Below the pieces are notes generated by a model. That model did no database searches and was not told the origin of the DNA. It saw only the letters and a list, made by a program, of their open reading frames with translations. Of a stretch of 64,000 nt of DNA, positions 33,679 through 41,808 are shown in pieces (position 1 is the first letter of the stretch; each line of letters opens with the position of its first letter). The stretch comes from EB88 sp965199135 (GTDB lineage Bacteria; Acidobacteriota; Terriglobia; Terriglobales; Acidobacteriaceae). The position numbers were made by a program, and so were the translations under genes. The DNA lies in contig OZ240685.1 in the NCBI GenBank assembly GCA_965199135.1, positions 1,116,001-1,180,000 on the forward strand, read 5' to 3'.

Positions 33679-34053
33679 TTAGCGGCCGTAGCCCTTCGAA
33701 TAACCACGCACGAACGCGTCGCGATACTCCTGCTTGAACCGGTCACGCGGATAGTTCCCTGGGGAGTCTGGCACATGCTTGTAGGTATCGACATGCGTCG
33801 GGCGGAAGCTATGGCCATGCTCGCGGTCACTCTGCCCCTGGGCCATGCCAGCCATCCAGCCCTGGCGTGCGCCGAGCATCGGATGACCGGGCTGCTCATG
33901 GTAAGAGTCCGAATAACCGTCTGGGCCGTGTCCCCAGTTGGAGTCGTTGTACTGCCCCGGGGGAGGACCATACTGTGCCAGCGCAAGTGCGCCGCTAAGT
34001 GCGAATGCTGCCGCTGTTCCTGCCGCTTTTACCATCCAGCGATTCTTCATCAT
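33679..34053 (-). CDS. Small secreted protein of unknown function (2)
   Basis: A 124-residue protein with a signal peptide (WMVKAAGTAAAFALSGALALAQ). The mature part, about 100 residues, is rich in Gly, His, Tyr, Asp and Arg (YGPPPGQYNDSNWGHG, GARQGWMAGMAQGQSDREHGHSF), with a basic tail RFKQEYRDAFVRGYSKGYGR. The YGPPP-type low complexity and the repeated RxGYxxGY-like end resemble small periplasmic proteins common in acidobacteria, but no function is known. GAAGG precedes two adjacent ATG codons (34053, 34050); the first is taken. Confidence 0.7.
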   Translation of the reverse strand: MMKNRWMVKAAGTAAAFALSGALALAQYGPPPGQYNDSNWGHGPDGYSDSYHEQPGHPMLGARQGWMAGMAQGQSDREHGHSFRPTHVDTYKHVPDSPGNYPRDRFKQEYRDAFVRGYSKGYGR

Positions 34054-34213
34054 GTCGACCTTCTTCCCGGATAGAGCCTGTCTATCCATCGTGCGAGCTA
34101 TGGGATGTTGATTCCCTGCGTGTTGGCTGTCTGGTACACAGGGCGTTTCTTCCCCGCTTCCTCATCCAATCAGCAGAAGCACCCAATGCGACTACTGTGA
34201 GGATGAACCCCAG

Positions 34214-35521
34214 ATGCCAGAGAAAGACGCGATCCACGCCGCAGGAAACGATGGAATCGACCGCAGAACACTTCTTGTGCAGGCCGGTCGAGGCCTCGCT
34301 GGCGCCATGTTGTTGAGCTCTGCAGCAACAGCCCAGGGGAATGTGCCGCCGGTTGACCGCGGCACGGTCGAGGGAAAAAAGGTGGAGTTTCCGCCGATCC
34401 ACGCAGCGACAGATCTACCCGGCGGCGGACCGCCGAATGCGGATCCAGTCGACACCCGCGTCGGCTACGCCGTGCTTGGGCTGGGACGACTCTCACTGGA
34501 AGAGATCCTGCCCGCCTTTGCCTCCTGCAAACACTCCCGCGTCACTGCGTTGATCAGCGGCGACGACGACAAGGCGAAGACCGTTGCTGCGCAGTATGGC
34601 ATCCGTCACACATACAGTTACACATCGATGGACCAGATACGGGGCAACCCTGACATCCAGGCCGTGTACATCGTCACGCCGAATGCCACCCACCGTGAGT
34701 ACACCGAACGCGCCGCAGCGCTTGGCAAACATGTGCTCTGCGAGAAACCGATGACAATCTCTGCGTCGGAAGCACAGAAGATGATCGACAGCTGCGAGCG
34801 CGCCCATGTGCAGCTGATGGTTGCCTATCGCATCCAGTACGAACACAACAACCGCTACCTCCAGGAGACGATGCGCAGCGGCAGGCTGGGCACCGTTCGC
34901 ACCATCCACGCGGTCAACGTGCAGAACCAGAGCGCACCGGACCAGTGGCGGCAGATCCGTGCACTCTCTGGCGGCGGTTCACTGCCGGATATCGGGTTGT
35001 ACTGCCTGAACACCGTCCGCGCCCTCGCTGGCGAAGAGCCTGTCGAGATCACGGCGCTCACGCATTCGCCGGCGAATGATCCGCGCTTCCGCCAAGTGGA
35101 GGACCTGGTGAACTTCACGCTGCGTTTTCCCTCCGGCGTCGTTGCCGCATGCACCTCCTGCTACAGCGCGCACAAGCACAGCGACCTGCAGGTGATGGGC
35201 TCCGATGCGGTTGCGCATATGGCGAATGCATTCAATTACGACGGGCAGAAGCTCACGGTCTCCCGGCGCGAGGGCATCGCCGAGGCGGCGAGCGAGTACA
35301 CGCAAAATCCTTCGAAGCAGTTTGCTCTCGAGATCGATCACTTCTCTGAGTGCATCGTGACTGGAAAAAAGCCGCGTACCGGTGGGCCGGAAGGGCTCCA
35401 GGATCAGAAGCTGATGACGGCCATCTATGAGGCTGCGTCGAGCGGGCGCCCGGTGCAGCTCGCGCCCGCAGCCGGAATCGACAGCACGCGAGGTCCTGCG
35501 CTTCCACCCCTTACGCTCTGA
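34214..35521 (+). CDS. Gfo/Idh/MocA-family oxidoreductase with Tat signal
   Basis: A 435-residue NAD(P)-dependent sugar or polyol oxidoreductase, probably exported. The Tat motif DRRTLLVQAGRGLAGAML lies at about 16-33, followed by AATAQG. The Rossmann fold follows (VGYAVLGLGRLSLEEILPAF), then AVYIVTPNATHREYTERAAALGKHVLCEKPM with the conserved EKP lysine, and the C-terminal alpha/beta domain with GGGSLPDIGLYCLN. Glucose-fructose oxidoreductase is the prototype exported through Tat with NADP bound. The actual substrate is unknown. It converges on a GT9 glycosyltransferase with 6 bases between genes. Confidence 0.88.
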   Translation: MPEKDAIHAAGNDGIDRRTLLVQAGRGLAGAMLLSSAATAQGNVPPVDRGTVEGKKVEFPPIHAATDLPGGGPPNADPVDTRVGYAVLGLGRLSLEEILPAFASCKHSRVTALISGDDDKAKTVAAQYGIRHTYSYTSMDQIRGNPDIQAVYIVTPNATHREYTERAAALGKHVLCEKPMTISASEAQKMIDSCERAHVQLMVAYRIQYEHNNRYLQETMRSGRLGTVRTIHAVNVQNQSAPDQWRQIRALSGGGSLPDIGLYCLNTVRALAGEEPVEITALTHSPANDPRFRQVEDLVNFTLRFPSGVVAACTSCYSAHKHSDLQVMGSDAVAHMANAFNYDGQKLTVSRREGIAEAASEYTQNPSKQFALEIDHFSECIVTGKKPRTGGPEGLQDQKLMTAIYEAASSGRPVQLAPAAGIDSTRGPALPPLTL

Positions 35522-35527
35522 CGCTGT

Positions 35528-36721
35528 TCACGATGCCGGGCGGCCGTGGTCCACAGACGAAAGCAGCCGCTCGACCCGAGCTGCTCGTTGCCCGGCACCC
35601 GGAGGAAACAGGTGCAGCAGTTCGTCGACAGCGGCGATCACGGAAGACGTTGTAATTTCGTCCAGCTGGTAGCCCTTCGGCACGTGATCGAGATCGTCCC
35701 CGCGCAACACCCGCACCTGTTTCTGCTCGAGCGGCAGCCACTCCAGGGGTTTCTGCCATGAGGGACCCAGAACCACCATCGGCGTACCCGCGGCTCGTCC
35801 CACATGCATGGTGCCCGTGTCGAGCGACACCACGAGATCACTCAGCGCAAGCGCGGCTGCAAGCTCCGGGATCGATGTCTGTCCGGCGATCGATGCGCCG
35901 ATTCCACCGGCAGCCTCGTTGATCGCGTCGATGGCCGGCTGGTCACGAGCGGTGCCGACAAGAAGAAGACGCAAGCCGCATACAGAGTGCACGTGCTGCA
36001 TCACGGCGACAAAGCGGTCCAGGTGCCAGCCGGTGAGTTGACCACCACTGTTTTGCGTCACAAAGATTGCCAGGGGCGCGCCATCCGGATGATGCCTGCG
36101 CATCATGGACTCTGCCGCGTCGAGTTCCTGCCGGTCGAAGTACACCGCGGGTTCGTAATGTGTCGCGTCGAGGCCGATCGGTTCCAGCACGCGGAGATTG
36201 TTCGCAAGGCGGCTGGCGGACCAGTCATAGCGCAGCGGACGATGGAACAACTCGGGTGCGATCGAGTAGCCGACGCGCAGCGCAGATGTTGCAGCGAGCG
36301 CTACGGCTGCGACGCGTGATCGTGGATTGGCAGCATCGGTAAGGATCGCCGCGGGGTGAATGCCGCGCTCCTCCAGTTGGCTGCGCAGGCTCTGTGTGCA
36401 TCGCTGGATCGACGTGAAAGGCGAGGGCGTTGCAAGCAGGTGATCCACAAAAGGATTGTGCTGCAGCGTGGCATAGCCTGTGCCGTGAGTGGCGACCGCG
36501 ACCGAGAGATCCGGCCGCTGCGTCTTGATCGCCTCGTACAGCGGCGTGTTGTGCACGCAGTAGCCGAGTGGCATGGCGTACTGCAGCACCAGCACAGCGG
36601 CGCCCTCGGGGAGGGTGCTTGCAGGCTCGGGCTGCATGGGATGGCGAAACAGACGCTCTATGCTGCGAGCCGCACCAAAGATGACTGATCGTGTAAAACG
36701 ACGGAGGCGACGGTCCTGCAT
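35528..36721 (-). CDS. GT9-family glycosyltransferase (heptosyltransferase-like)
   Basis: A 397-residue GT-B enzyme resembling LPS heptosyltransferases. Recognisable blocks are AVLVLQYAMPLGYCVHNTPLYEAI near the start, VTQNSGG (the acceptor or donor loop), GLRLLLVGTARDQPAI, and the donor-site signature SDLVVSLDTGTMHVGRAAGTPMVVLGP. The last covers the GT9 motif in which DTGxMH contacts the nucleotide sugar. No signal peptide is visible, so it acts on the cytoplasmic face of the membrane, adding a sugar to an LPS core or other glycolipid. It lies 127 bases downstream of the GH57-like gene on the same strand. Confidence 0.85.
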   Translation of the reverse strand: MQDRRLRRFTRSVIFGAARSIERLFRHPMQPEPASTLPEGAAVLVLQYAMPLGYCVHNTPLYEAIKTQRPDLSVAVATHGTGYATLQHNPFVDHLLATPSPFTSIQRCTQSLRSQLEERGIHPAAILTDAANPRSRVAAVALAATSALRVGYSIAPELFHRPLRYDWSASRLANNLRVLEPIGLDATHYEPAVYFDRQELDAAESMMRRHHPDGAPLAIFVTQNSGGQLTGWHLDRFVAVMQHVHSVCGLRLLLVGTARDQPAIDAINEAAGGIGASIAGQTSIPELAAALALSDLVVSLDTGTMHVGRAAGTPMVVLGPSWQKPLEWLPLEQKQVRVLRGDDLDHVPKGYQLDEITTSSVIAAVDELLHLFPPGAGQRAARVERLLSSVDHGRPAS

Positions 36722-36848
36722 AGTTCGCTAGCCTACCAGAAAGAGATTGTGGGGACTGCCGTCCGGTTCTCGGTGAGAGGCGCTCCGCAGCAGGCGATGC
36801 ACCTCCTGCGGTGGAGCCTCTCCAGTTCGATGAACTGCATGTTCCGAC

Positions 36849-39326
36849 TCACCGGGGCTCTGGAGCGGAGAGCATACTCAGAGAGATGGAGAGGGCTGCG
36901 CCGAGTGCCTGGAATGTGGCCGAGTCACTCACCTTGATGGCGCCTCTCTGGCGCTCGCCGTCCATGCTGTTCCAGATATTCTGCGCCTGCCAGATGTTTG
37001 CTTCAAAAGGAAGCAGCTGTAACGCCTCGGCGACGGACAATGCCTCGTCTAAGAGCGTACGACTCGCAGGCTCCTGCTGCAGCGCGGCCATGGCGTCGCG
37101 CATGCGGCCATCTGCAGTAAAGCTCAGCTCCTGCCGGTCGAGTTCGATGCCGTCCTGCGCTGCGAGTGCAAGTGCTGCGCGCATCTGGCCTGCGTCGATC
37201 GGGTCACTCGCAATTGCGCGACGCAGGCGCACATTGATCGCGAAGTTTGCTGCCAGCTTCAGCGCCGAGGGCTGCGGAACAGCAGCCTGGCTGAGGAAGT
37301 GGAGCAGCGACGCATGATCGTCATAGACGTGCAGCAGGCTCTCTTCTGCCTCGGCCACCGTGTTGTTGAGGATCAACTGCATTACCCTGCGCTGCTCGTC
37401 GGTAAACAGCGAGCGGATCGTGTACGTCGTGCCGTCAAACTCCTTGTCGAAGAGCCGAATCACCGCGGGGAGATCAGCGGCGAGCATGGCAGCGTGGGCC
37501 TCGGCCGTGAACATCGCATGCGCTTCGCGGGTGCCTTTGCGGCAGCGCTTCACCCCGGCGGCGATATTCTGGTCGCCGAAGTGCAGCACCGCGTAGAAGA
37601 GTCGCTCATGCTCGTGCGTCAGGGCCGATGCGATATTGGCCTCGCCCGAGATCAGGCGGCCGCGGCCGGAGTTCTGCACCTCCTGCCCAAAGCTGTCGAC
37701 CGAAAAGGCGAAGATGCGCGCGTGTTCCGGGTAGGCCTGAAAGACCGACGATACCGCATAGTGTGCAGCAACCTCGTCGAGCCCGACGCGCAGCGGCTGC
37801 ACTTCCCTGCGATAGATGTCCGCGCCCGTTCCCTCGCCAGGGGCATTGCTCTCGGCCTTTGAGAGAATCTCCAGGAAGCGCTCTTCAAGTCCGTTTACCT
37901 CTGCACCGAACAGGTCCGCCGCCAGCTCCAGCACGCGCGCAGCGTAGGCGATAATCTGCACGGTCTCGATGCCGGAGATGTCATCGAAAAACCAGCCGCA
38001 GCTTGTGTACATCAGCTGCGCGTGGCGCACCAGCTCAAGCAGCTTCAGCGCCTGTGTCTCATCCGCGTGGCTGAGTGGCCTTACGCGTTCTGCTTCGAGA
38101 AACGCTTTGGACTGTGCGCGGTCAAGCACGACCTGGATGAAGTGATCGCCGGCTTTCTCCCAGTCGCGGAACAGTTCGCTCGCCATCGTTGCTGCGAGCG
38201 GTGCAGTGGTGTCGCGGAGAAGGTCGAGCCCCTCTCGTAAGGCGGTGCGCCAGCGCTGATTCCAGCCCGGCTTGCCGCCGTTGCAGCCGCAGTTGGACCG
38301 CCACCGCTCCACGCCATGCGCGCAGCTCCAGCTGGTTTGCTCGGCGATCTGCGCCTCCCACTCGGGCGGAAACTTCGCCAGAAACTCGCCGTAATTTGTA
38401 ACCGTGGCCAGCTTCTCGCTTTCGGTAAACTGCAGCGCATAGCTCAGCGCCATCTCCCCGAAACGATGATGGTGCCCATAGCTCTCGCCGTCGGTCGCCA
38501 CATGAACCAGCTCCGGGGACGCCGGGTCTGTGCTTGAAAAACCACCCGCCATGCGCAGCGCAAAGCCTTCGCCGGAATCCAGCAGCCGCTCAAACGCGAT
38601 AGCCCGCGAGCGCGCGCCATCGTAGAAGAACACCACGATCGACCGGCCGCTAGGCAGCACGATGCGGTAGGGGCGTCGCGTGTCCACGGAATCGTTCGGA
38701 GTGGCCAGCCATGCGGGTTCTGTCTGCGTGGTTGCAGCGCCTGCCGTGACGGGACGCGGCAGGGGACGCACCGCGGCACACTGGTGCGGCGCCAGCACCG
38801 TGAACACGATGCCATGTTCGGCCAGCACTTCGAGCGATTCCGTATCGGCAGCCGTCTCCGCGAGCCACATGCCCTCCGGCTTGCGGCCGAAGCGCGACTC
38901 GAAGTCGGCGACGCCCCAGCGGACCTGCAGCTCCTTGTCGCGGCGGTTCGCCAGCGGCATGATGATGTGGTTGTACACCTGCGCCATCGCAGAGCCATGT
39001 CCCGAGAAACGCTCCTGGCTCAGCCGGTCTGCTTCGAGGATCGACTTGTAGGTCAGCTCTGCATGCTCCTGGAGCCAGGAGAGCAGCGTCGGGCCGAAGT
39101 TGAAGCTCATCTGCGCATAGTTGTTCACGATGCGCAGGATCTGGTTCTGCAGGTTCACGATGCGCGAGGCGCCATTGCGCGCGTAGCACTCCGACGTGAT
39201 GCGCTCGTTCCAGTCATGGTAAGGCGCCGCTGAGTCCTGCGTCTCTACACTCTCGATCCACGGATTTTCGCGGGGAGGCTGGTAGAAGTGGCCGTGGACG
39301 ACGAGGAAGCGATTGGTTTTGTTCAT
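36849..39326 (-). CDS. GH57-type glycosidase with DUF3536 domain
   Basis: An 825-residue cytoplasmic protein. The N-terminal GH57 catalytic barrel begins HGHFYQPPRENPW and has the nucleophile region GMWLAETAADTESLEVLAE (Glu157) and the acid in ATDGESYGHHH (Asp279). The large C-terminal alpha-helical DUF3536 domain contains FDDISGIETVQIIAYAARVLELA and SFGQEVQNSGRGRL. GH57 covers alpha-amylases, glucan branching enzymes and amylopullulanases; the exact activity of the DUF3536 type is not established. It lies between alkA (39 bases upstream) and the GT9 gene. Storage or osmolyte glucan processing is possible. Confidence 0.88.
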   Translation of the reverse strand: MNKTNRFLVVHGHFYQPPRENPWIESVETQDSAAPYHDWNERITSECYARNGASRIVNLQNQILRIVNNYAQMSFNFGPTLLSWLQEHAELTYKSILEADRLSQERFSGHGSAMAQVYNHIIMPLANRRDKELQVRWGVADFESRFGRKPEGMWLAETAADTESLEVLAEHGIVFTVLAPHQCAAVRPLPRPVTAGAATTQTEPAWLATPNDSVDTRRPYRIVLPSGRSIVVFFYDGARSRAIAFERLLDSGEGFALRMAGGFSSTDPASPELVHVATDGESYGHHHRFGEMALSYALQFTESEKLATVTNYGEFLAKFPPEWEAQIAEQTSWSCAHGVERWRSNCGCNGGKPGWNQRWRTALREGLDLLRDTTAPLAATMASELFRDWEKAGDHFIQVVLDRAQSKAFLEAERVRPLSHADETQALKLLELVRHAQLMYTSCGWFFDDISGIETVQIIAYAARVLELAADLFGAEVNGLEERFLEILSKAESNAPGEGTGADIYRREVQPLRVGLDEVAAHYAVSSVFQAYPEHARIFAFSVDSFGQEVQNSGRGRLISGEANIASALTHEHERLFYAVLHFGDQNIAAGVKRCRKGTREAHAMFTAEAHAAMLAADLPAVIRLFDKEFDGTTYTIRSLFTDEQRRVMQLILNNTVAEAEESLLHVYDDHASLLHFLSQAAVPQPSALKLAANFAINVRLRRAIASDPIDAGQMRAALALAAQDGIELDRQELSFTADGRMRDAMAALQQEPASRTLLDEALSVAEALQLLPFEANIWQAQNIWNSMDGERQRGAIKVSDSATFQALGAALSISLSMLSAPEPR

Positions 39327-39365
39327 GGTGGCGAGGTCACCCAGTTGGTTCTGTATCGGTCAGGG

Positions 39366-40061
39366 TCAGGCTACAGGTGGGACTGCGATCGGTTTGCCTG
39401 CAAGATCACAGGCGCGCCAGAGATACCAGCTTGCCACGCTCCGCCAGGGGCGCCAGCGTTCGCCGCGGCGCAGCATCACCTTTGGGTCCGCCAGCATGGT
39501 GGCGTCAAAGGCCTTTCGCCTGGGCAGGCGTGAGAAGGTCAGCGCAAATCCCTTGCGCACGCCATAGTCGGTGAGCGGCAGCACATCGGGCCGGCCCAGC
39601 CGGAACATCAGGAGCATCTCCACTGTCCACACCCCCACGCCACGTACGGCGGTCAGCCGCTCGATGATCTCTGCATCCGGCAACCGCCGGATTGTCGCCA
39701 TGGTCGGCACCGTCCCATCGAGAGTCTTGCGCGCCAGGTCCTGCAGCGCCAGCATCTTGTTGCGCGACAGCCCTGCTGCGCGCAGTGCATCGTCAGGTTG
39801 CTGCAGCAGGAGTTCCGGGCTGGGATGGATGTCGCCAAAGAGCGTCAAGAGCCTGTGCAGGATCGCCCGCGCGGCTGTGCCGTGGAGCTGCTGCGACAGG
39901 ATGGCTTCGAGCAGCGCCTCGAATGGGGAGTGCTGGCTCTTGAGCATCAACGTGTACGGGCCGGCGAGCTCGATCAGCGCGCCAAGCTTCGGGTCCGCGG
40001 CAGCAAGCGCACGGCAGGCCTCAGCAACGTCATAACGGGGACTCCGGCGGCCGTCTGCCAT
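39366..40061 (-). CDS. DNA-3-methyladenine glycosylase II, AlkA-like (HhH-GPD)
   Basis: A 231-residue base-excision enzyme. The helix-hairpin-helix motif lies at LTAVRGVGVWTVEMLLMF (136-153) and the catalytic aspartate is Asp165 in LPLTDYGVRKG. The family-typical ILSQQLHGTAARAIL helix is at 54-68. It lacks the N-terminal TBP-like domain of E. coli AlkA (282 residues) and resembles the smaller AlkA/MAG forms. It removes alkylated purines and leaves abasic sites. The gene is divergent from the photolyase gene with its start codon next to the photolyase promoter, giving a pair of DNA repair genes. Confidence 0.88.
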   Translation of the reverse strand: MADGRRSPRYDVAEACRALAAADPKLGALIELAGPYTLMLKSQHSPFEALLEAILSQQLHGTAARAILHRLLTLFGDIHPSPELLLQQPDDALRAAGLSRNKMLALQDLARKTLDGTVPTMATIRRLPDAEIIERLTAVRGVGVWTVEMLLMFRLGRPDVLPLTDYGVRKGFALTFSRLPRRKAFDATMLADPKVMLRRGERWRPWRSVASWYLWRACDLAGKPIAVPPVA

Positions 40062-40156
40062 GTACTCAGTGTACGGTGCTTTCCGTCAGGTCAACCTCGT
40101 TGCCCATGCCCCGACGCAGCGCAGCGCAGCTCCCTTGCATCTCTGCTCTCAAACCC

Positions 40157-41806
40157 ATGCCGCCCAAAAAGATCGCCGCGAGAGCGCCAAAGAAGACCAC
40201 AGAGAAGGACGCGCCCAGCCAGGGCGCAAAGGCCGCAAGCCGCGCCGCCGCGAAGAGCACAAAGCCCAAAGCCGCCGCCAAGGGGAAGCCGGCGCCTTCA
40301 GAGAGCCAGAAGCGCCAGGCTGTCCACGACGCGCCGGACACCGGCCCGATGCCCGACGCACTGCAAAAGCTGGCATCGGACCCGCGCATTACCGTGCGCC
40401 GGGGTGGCGAGCCTCTGAAAGATGCGAAATGCGTCATTTACTGGATGCAGCGCGCCCAGCGCGGCATTGATAATCCGGCGCTCGATGTTGCAATTGCGCT
40501 TGGCAACGAGCTTGGGCTGCCCGTGGTGGCATTCTTCTCCGCGATCAGCAACTTCCCACATGCCAACCTGCGTCACTATCACTTTCTGAGCCAGGGCTTG
40601 TCGGACGCCGAGCACGACCTGAAGGAACGGAATGTCTCGTTCATCGTTCGCCGGCCGCCGCACAATGCGCTGGAAAAGCTGGTGGTTGAATTGAAGGCCG
40701 CGGCTGTTGTAGGCGACGAAAACCCCATGCGTGAGCCGGAGCGCTGGCGCCAGGTCTTCGCGCATCGGATCGATATTCCCTACTGGACCGTCGATGCGGA
40801 TTGCATCGTGCCTGCGAATACGTTCGACAAGCACTTCTACGCCGTGCACTTCTTTCGCCCGAAGTTCTTTGCGGAACTGCCGAAATTTCTTGCGTGGCCT
40901 TCGCCCGAAAAGGCGAAACACAGCTGGTCGCGCCCACATGGCTTTGAGAGCTTCGCGGTGGGGCAGGATATTACAGAGGGCTGGGGCAAGCCGTTCGATC
41001 GCTCCGTCGGCCCGGTCGAGAGCTTTACCGGCGGCACCCGCGCCGCGGAAAAGCTGCTCGCCGATTTCGTAACCAACAAGCTCGGAGATTACGACTCCGT
41101 GCGCAACCACCCGGAGCGTGACGGCACCAGCCGCATCTCCCCCGCGCTGCACTACGGCCACATCGGACCGCTCACCATCGCGCGCGCGATCGAAGACGCG
41201 GTGAAGAAGGGCAACTGCACACCCGAAGCACGCGACGCCTACTACGGCGAGGTGCTTGCCTGGCGCGAGCTCTGCGTCAACTTTGTGCGGTTCGTTCCCG
41301 ACTACGACTCAATCGCATGCGCACCGGACTGGGCGCGAGAGACGCTGCGCAAACACGGGAGGGACCGGCGCGACCCCACCTACACGCGGGACCAGATGGA
41401 GCGCGGCGAGACCTACGACGACATGTGGAACGCCGCGCAGAAGCAGATGGTCGATCACGGCTGGATGCACAACACTCTGCGCATGTACTGGGGGAAGAAG
41501 ATTCTTGAGTGGAGCGCCACGCCGGCCGAGGCCTTCGATAACTGCGTCTATCTGAACGACCGCTATTTTCTCGATGGACGCGATCCGAATGGCTACGCCA
41601 ACATCGCCTGGGCGATCTGCGGCCTGCACGATCGGCCCTGGTTTGAGCGGCCGATCTTCGGCACCGTGCGCTACATGTCCGGTGCATCAACCGGCAGGAA
41701 ATTCAACTCCAAGCAGTACATCCGCAACGTGAACGAGGGGCTCGCCTTCGGAACCAAGGAAGACGTGAAGCCCGAGCATGCCCGGGCCTCCCGCGCGAAG
41801 AAGTAA
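40157..41806 (+). CDS. phr: Class II CPD photolyase with basic N-terminal extension
   Basis: This flavoenzyme uses blue light to split cyclobutane pyrimidine dimers. The class II signatures are CVIYWMQRAQRGIDNPAL in the antenna domain, WTVDADCIVPANTF, and the FAD domain HNTLRMYWGKKILEWSATPAEAFDNCVYLNDRYFLDGRDPNGYANIAWAICGLHDRPW. About 60-70 residues of Lys/Ala/Arg-rich, low-complexity sequence precede the fold, and starts at 40076 (GTG), 40106 and 40157 are all possible; 40157 is chosen, giving 549 residues. No good ribosome-binding site distinguishes them. It is divergent from the AlkA-type glycosylase gene and convergent with the amylase. Confidence 0.88.
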   Translation: MPPKKIAARAPKKTTEKDAPSQGAKAASRAAAKSTKPKAAAKGKPAPSESQKRQAVHDAPDTGPMPDALQKLASDPRITVRRGGEPLKDAKCVIYWMQRAQRGIDNPALDVAIALGNELGLPVVAFFSAISNFPHANLRHYHFLSQGLSDAEHDLKERNVSFIVRRPPHNALEKLVVELKAAAVVGDENPMREPERWRQVFAHRIDIPYWTVDADCIVPANTFDKHFYAVHFFRPKFFAELPKFLAWPSPEKAKHSWSRPHGFESFAVGQDITEGWGKPFDRSVGPVESFTGGTRAAEKLLADFVTNKLGDYDSVRNHPERDGTSRISPALHYGHIGPLTIARAIEDAVKKGNCTPEARDAYYGEVLAWRELCVNFVRFVPDYDSIACAPDWARETLRKHGRDRRDPTYTRDQMERGETYDDMWNAAQKQMVDHGWMHNTLRMYWGKKILEWSATPAEAFDNCVYLNDRYFLDGRDPNGYANIAWAICGLHDRPWFERPIFGTVRYMSGASTGRKFNSKQYIRNVNEGLAFGTKEDVKPEHARASRAKK

Positions 41807-41808
41807 CG

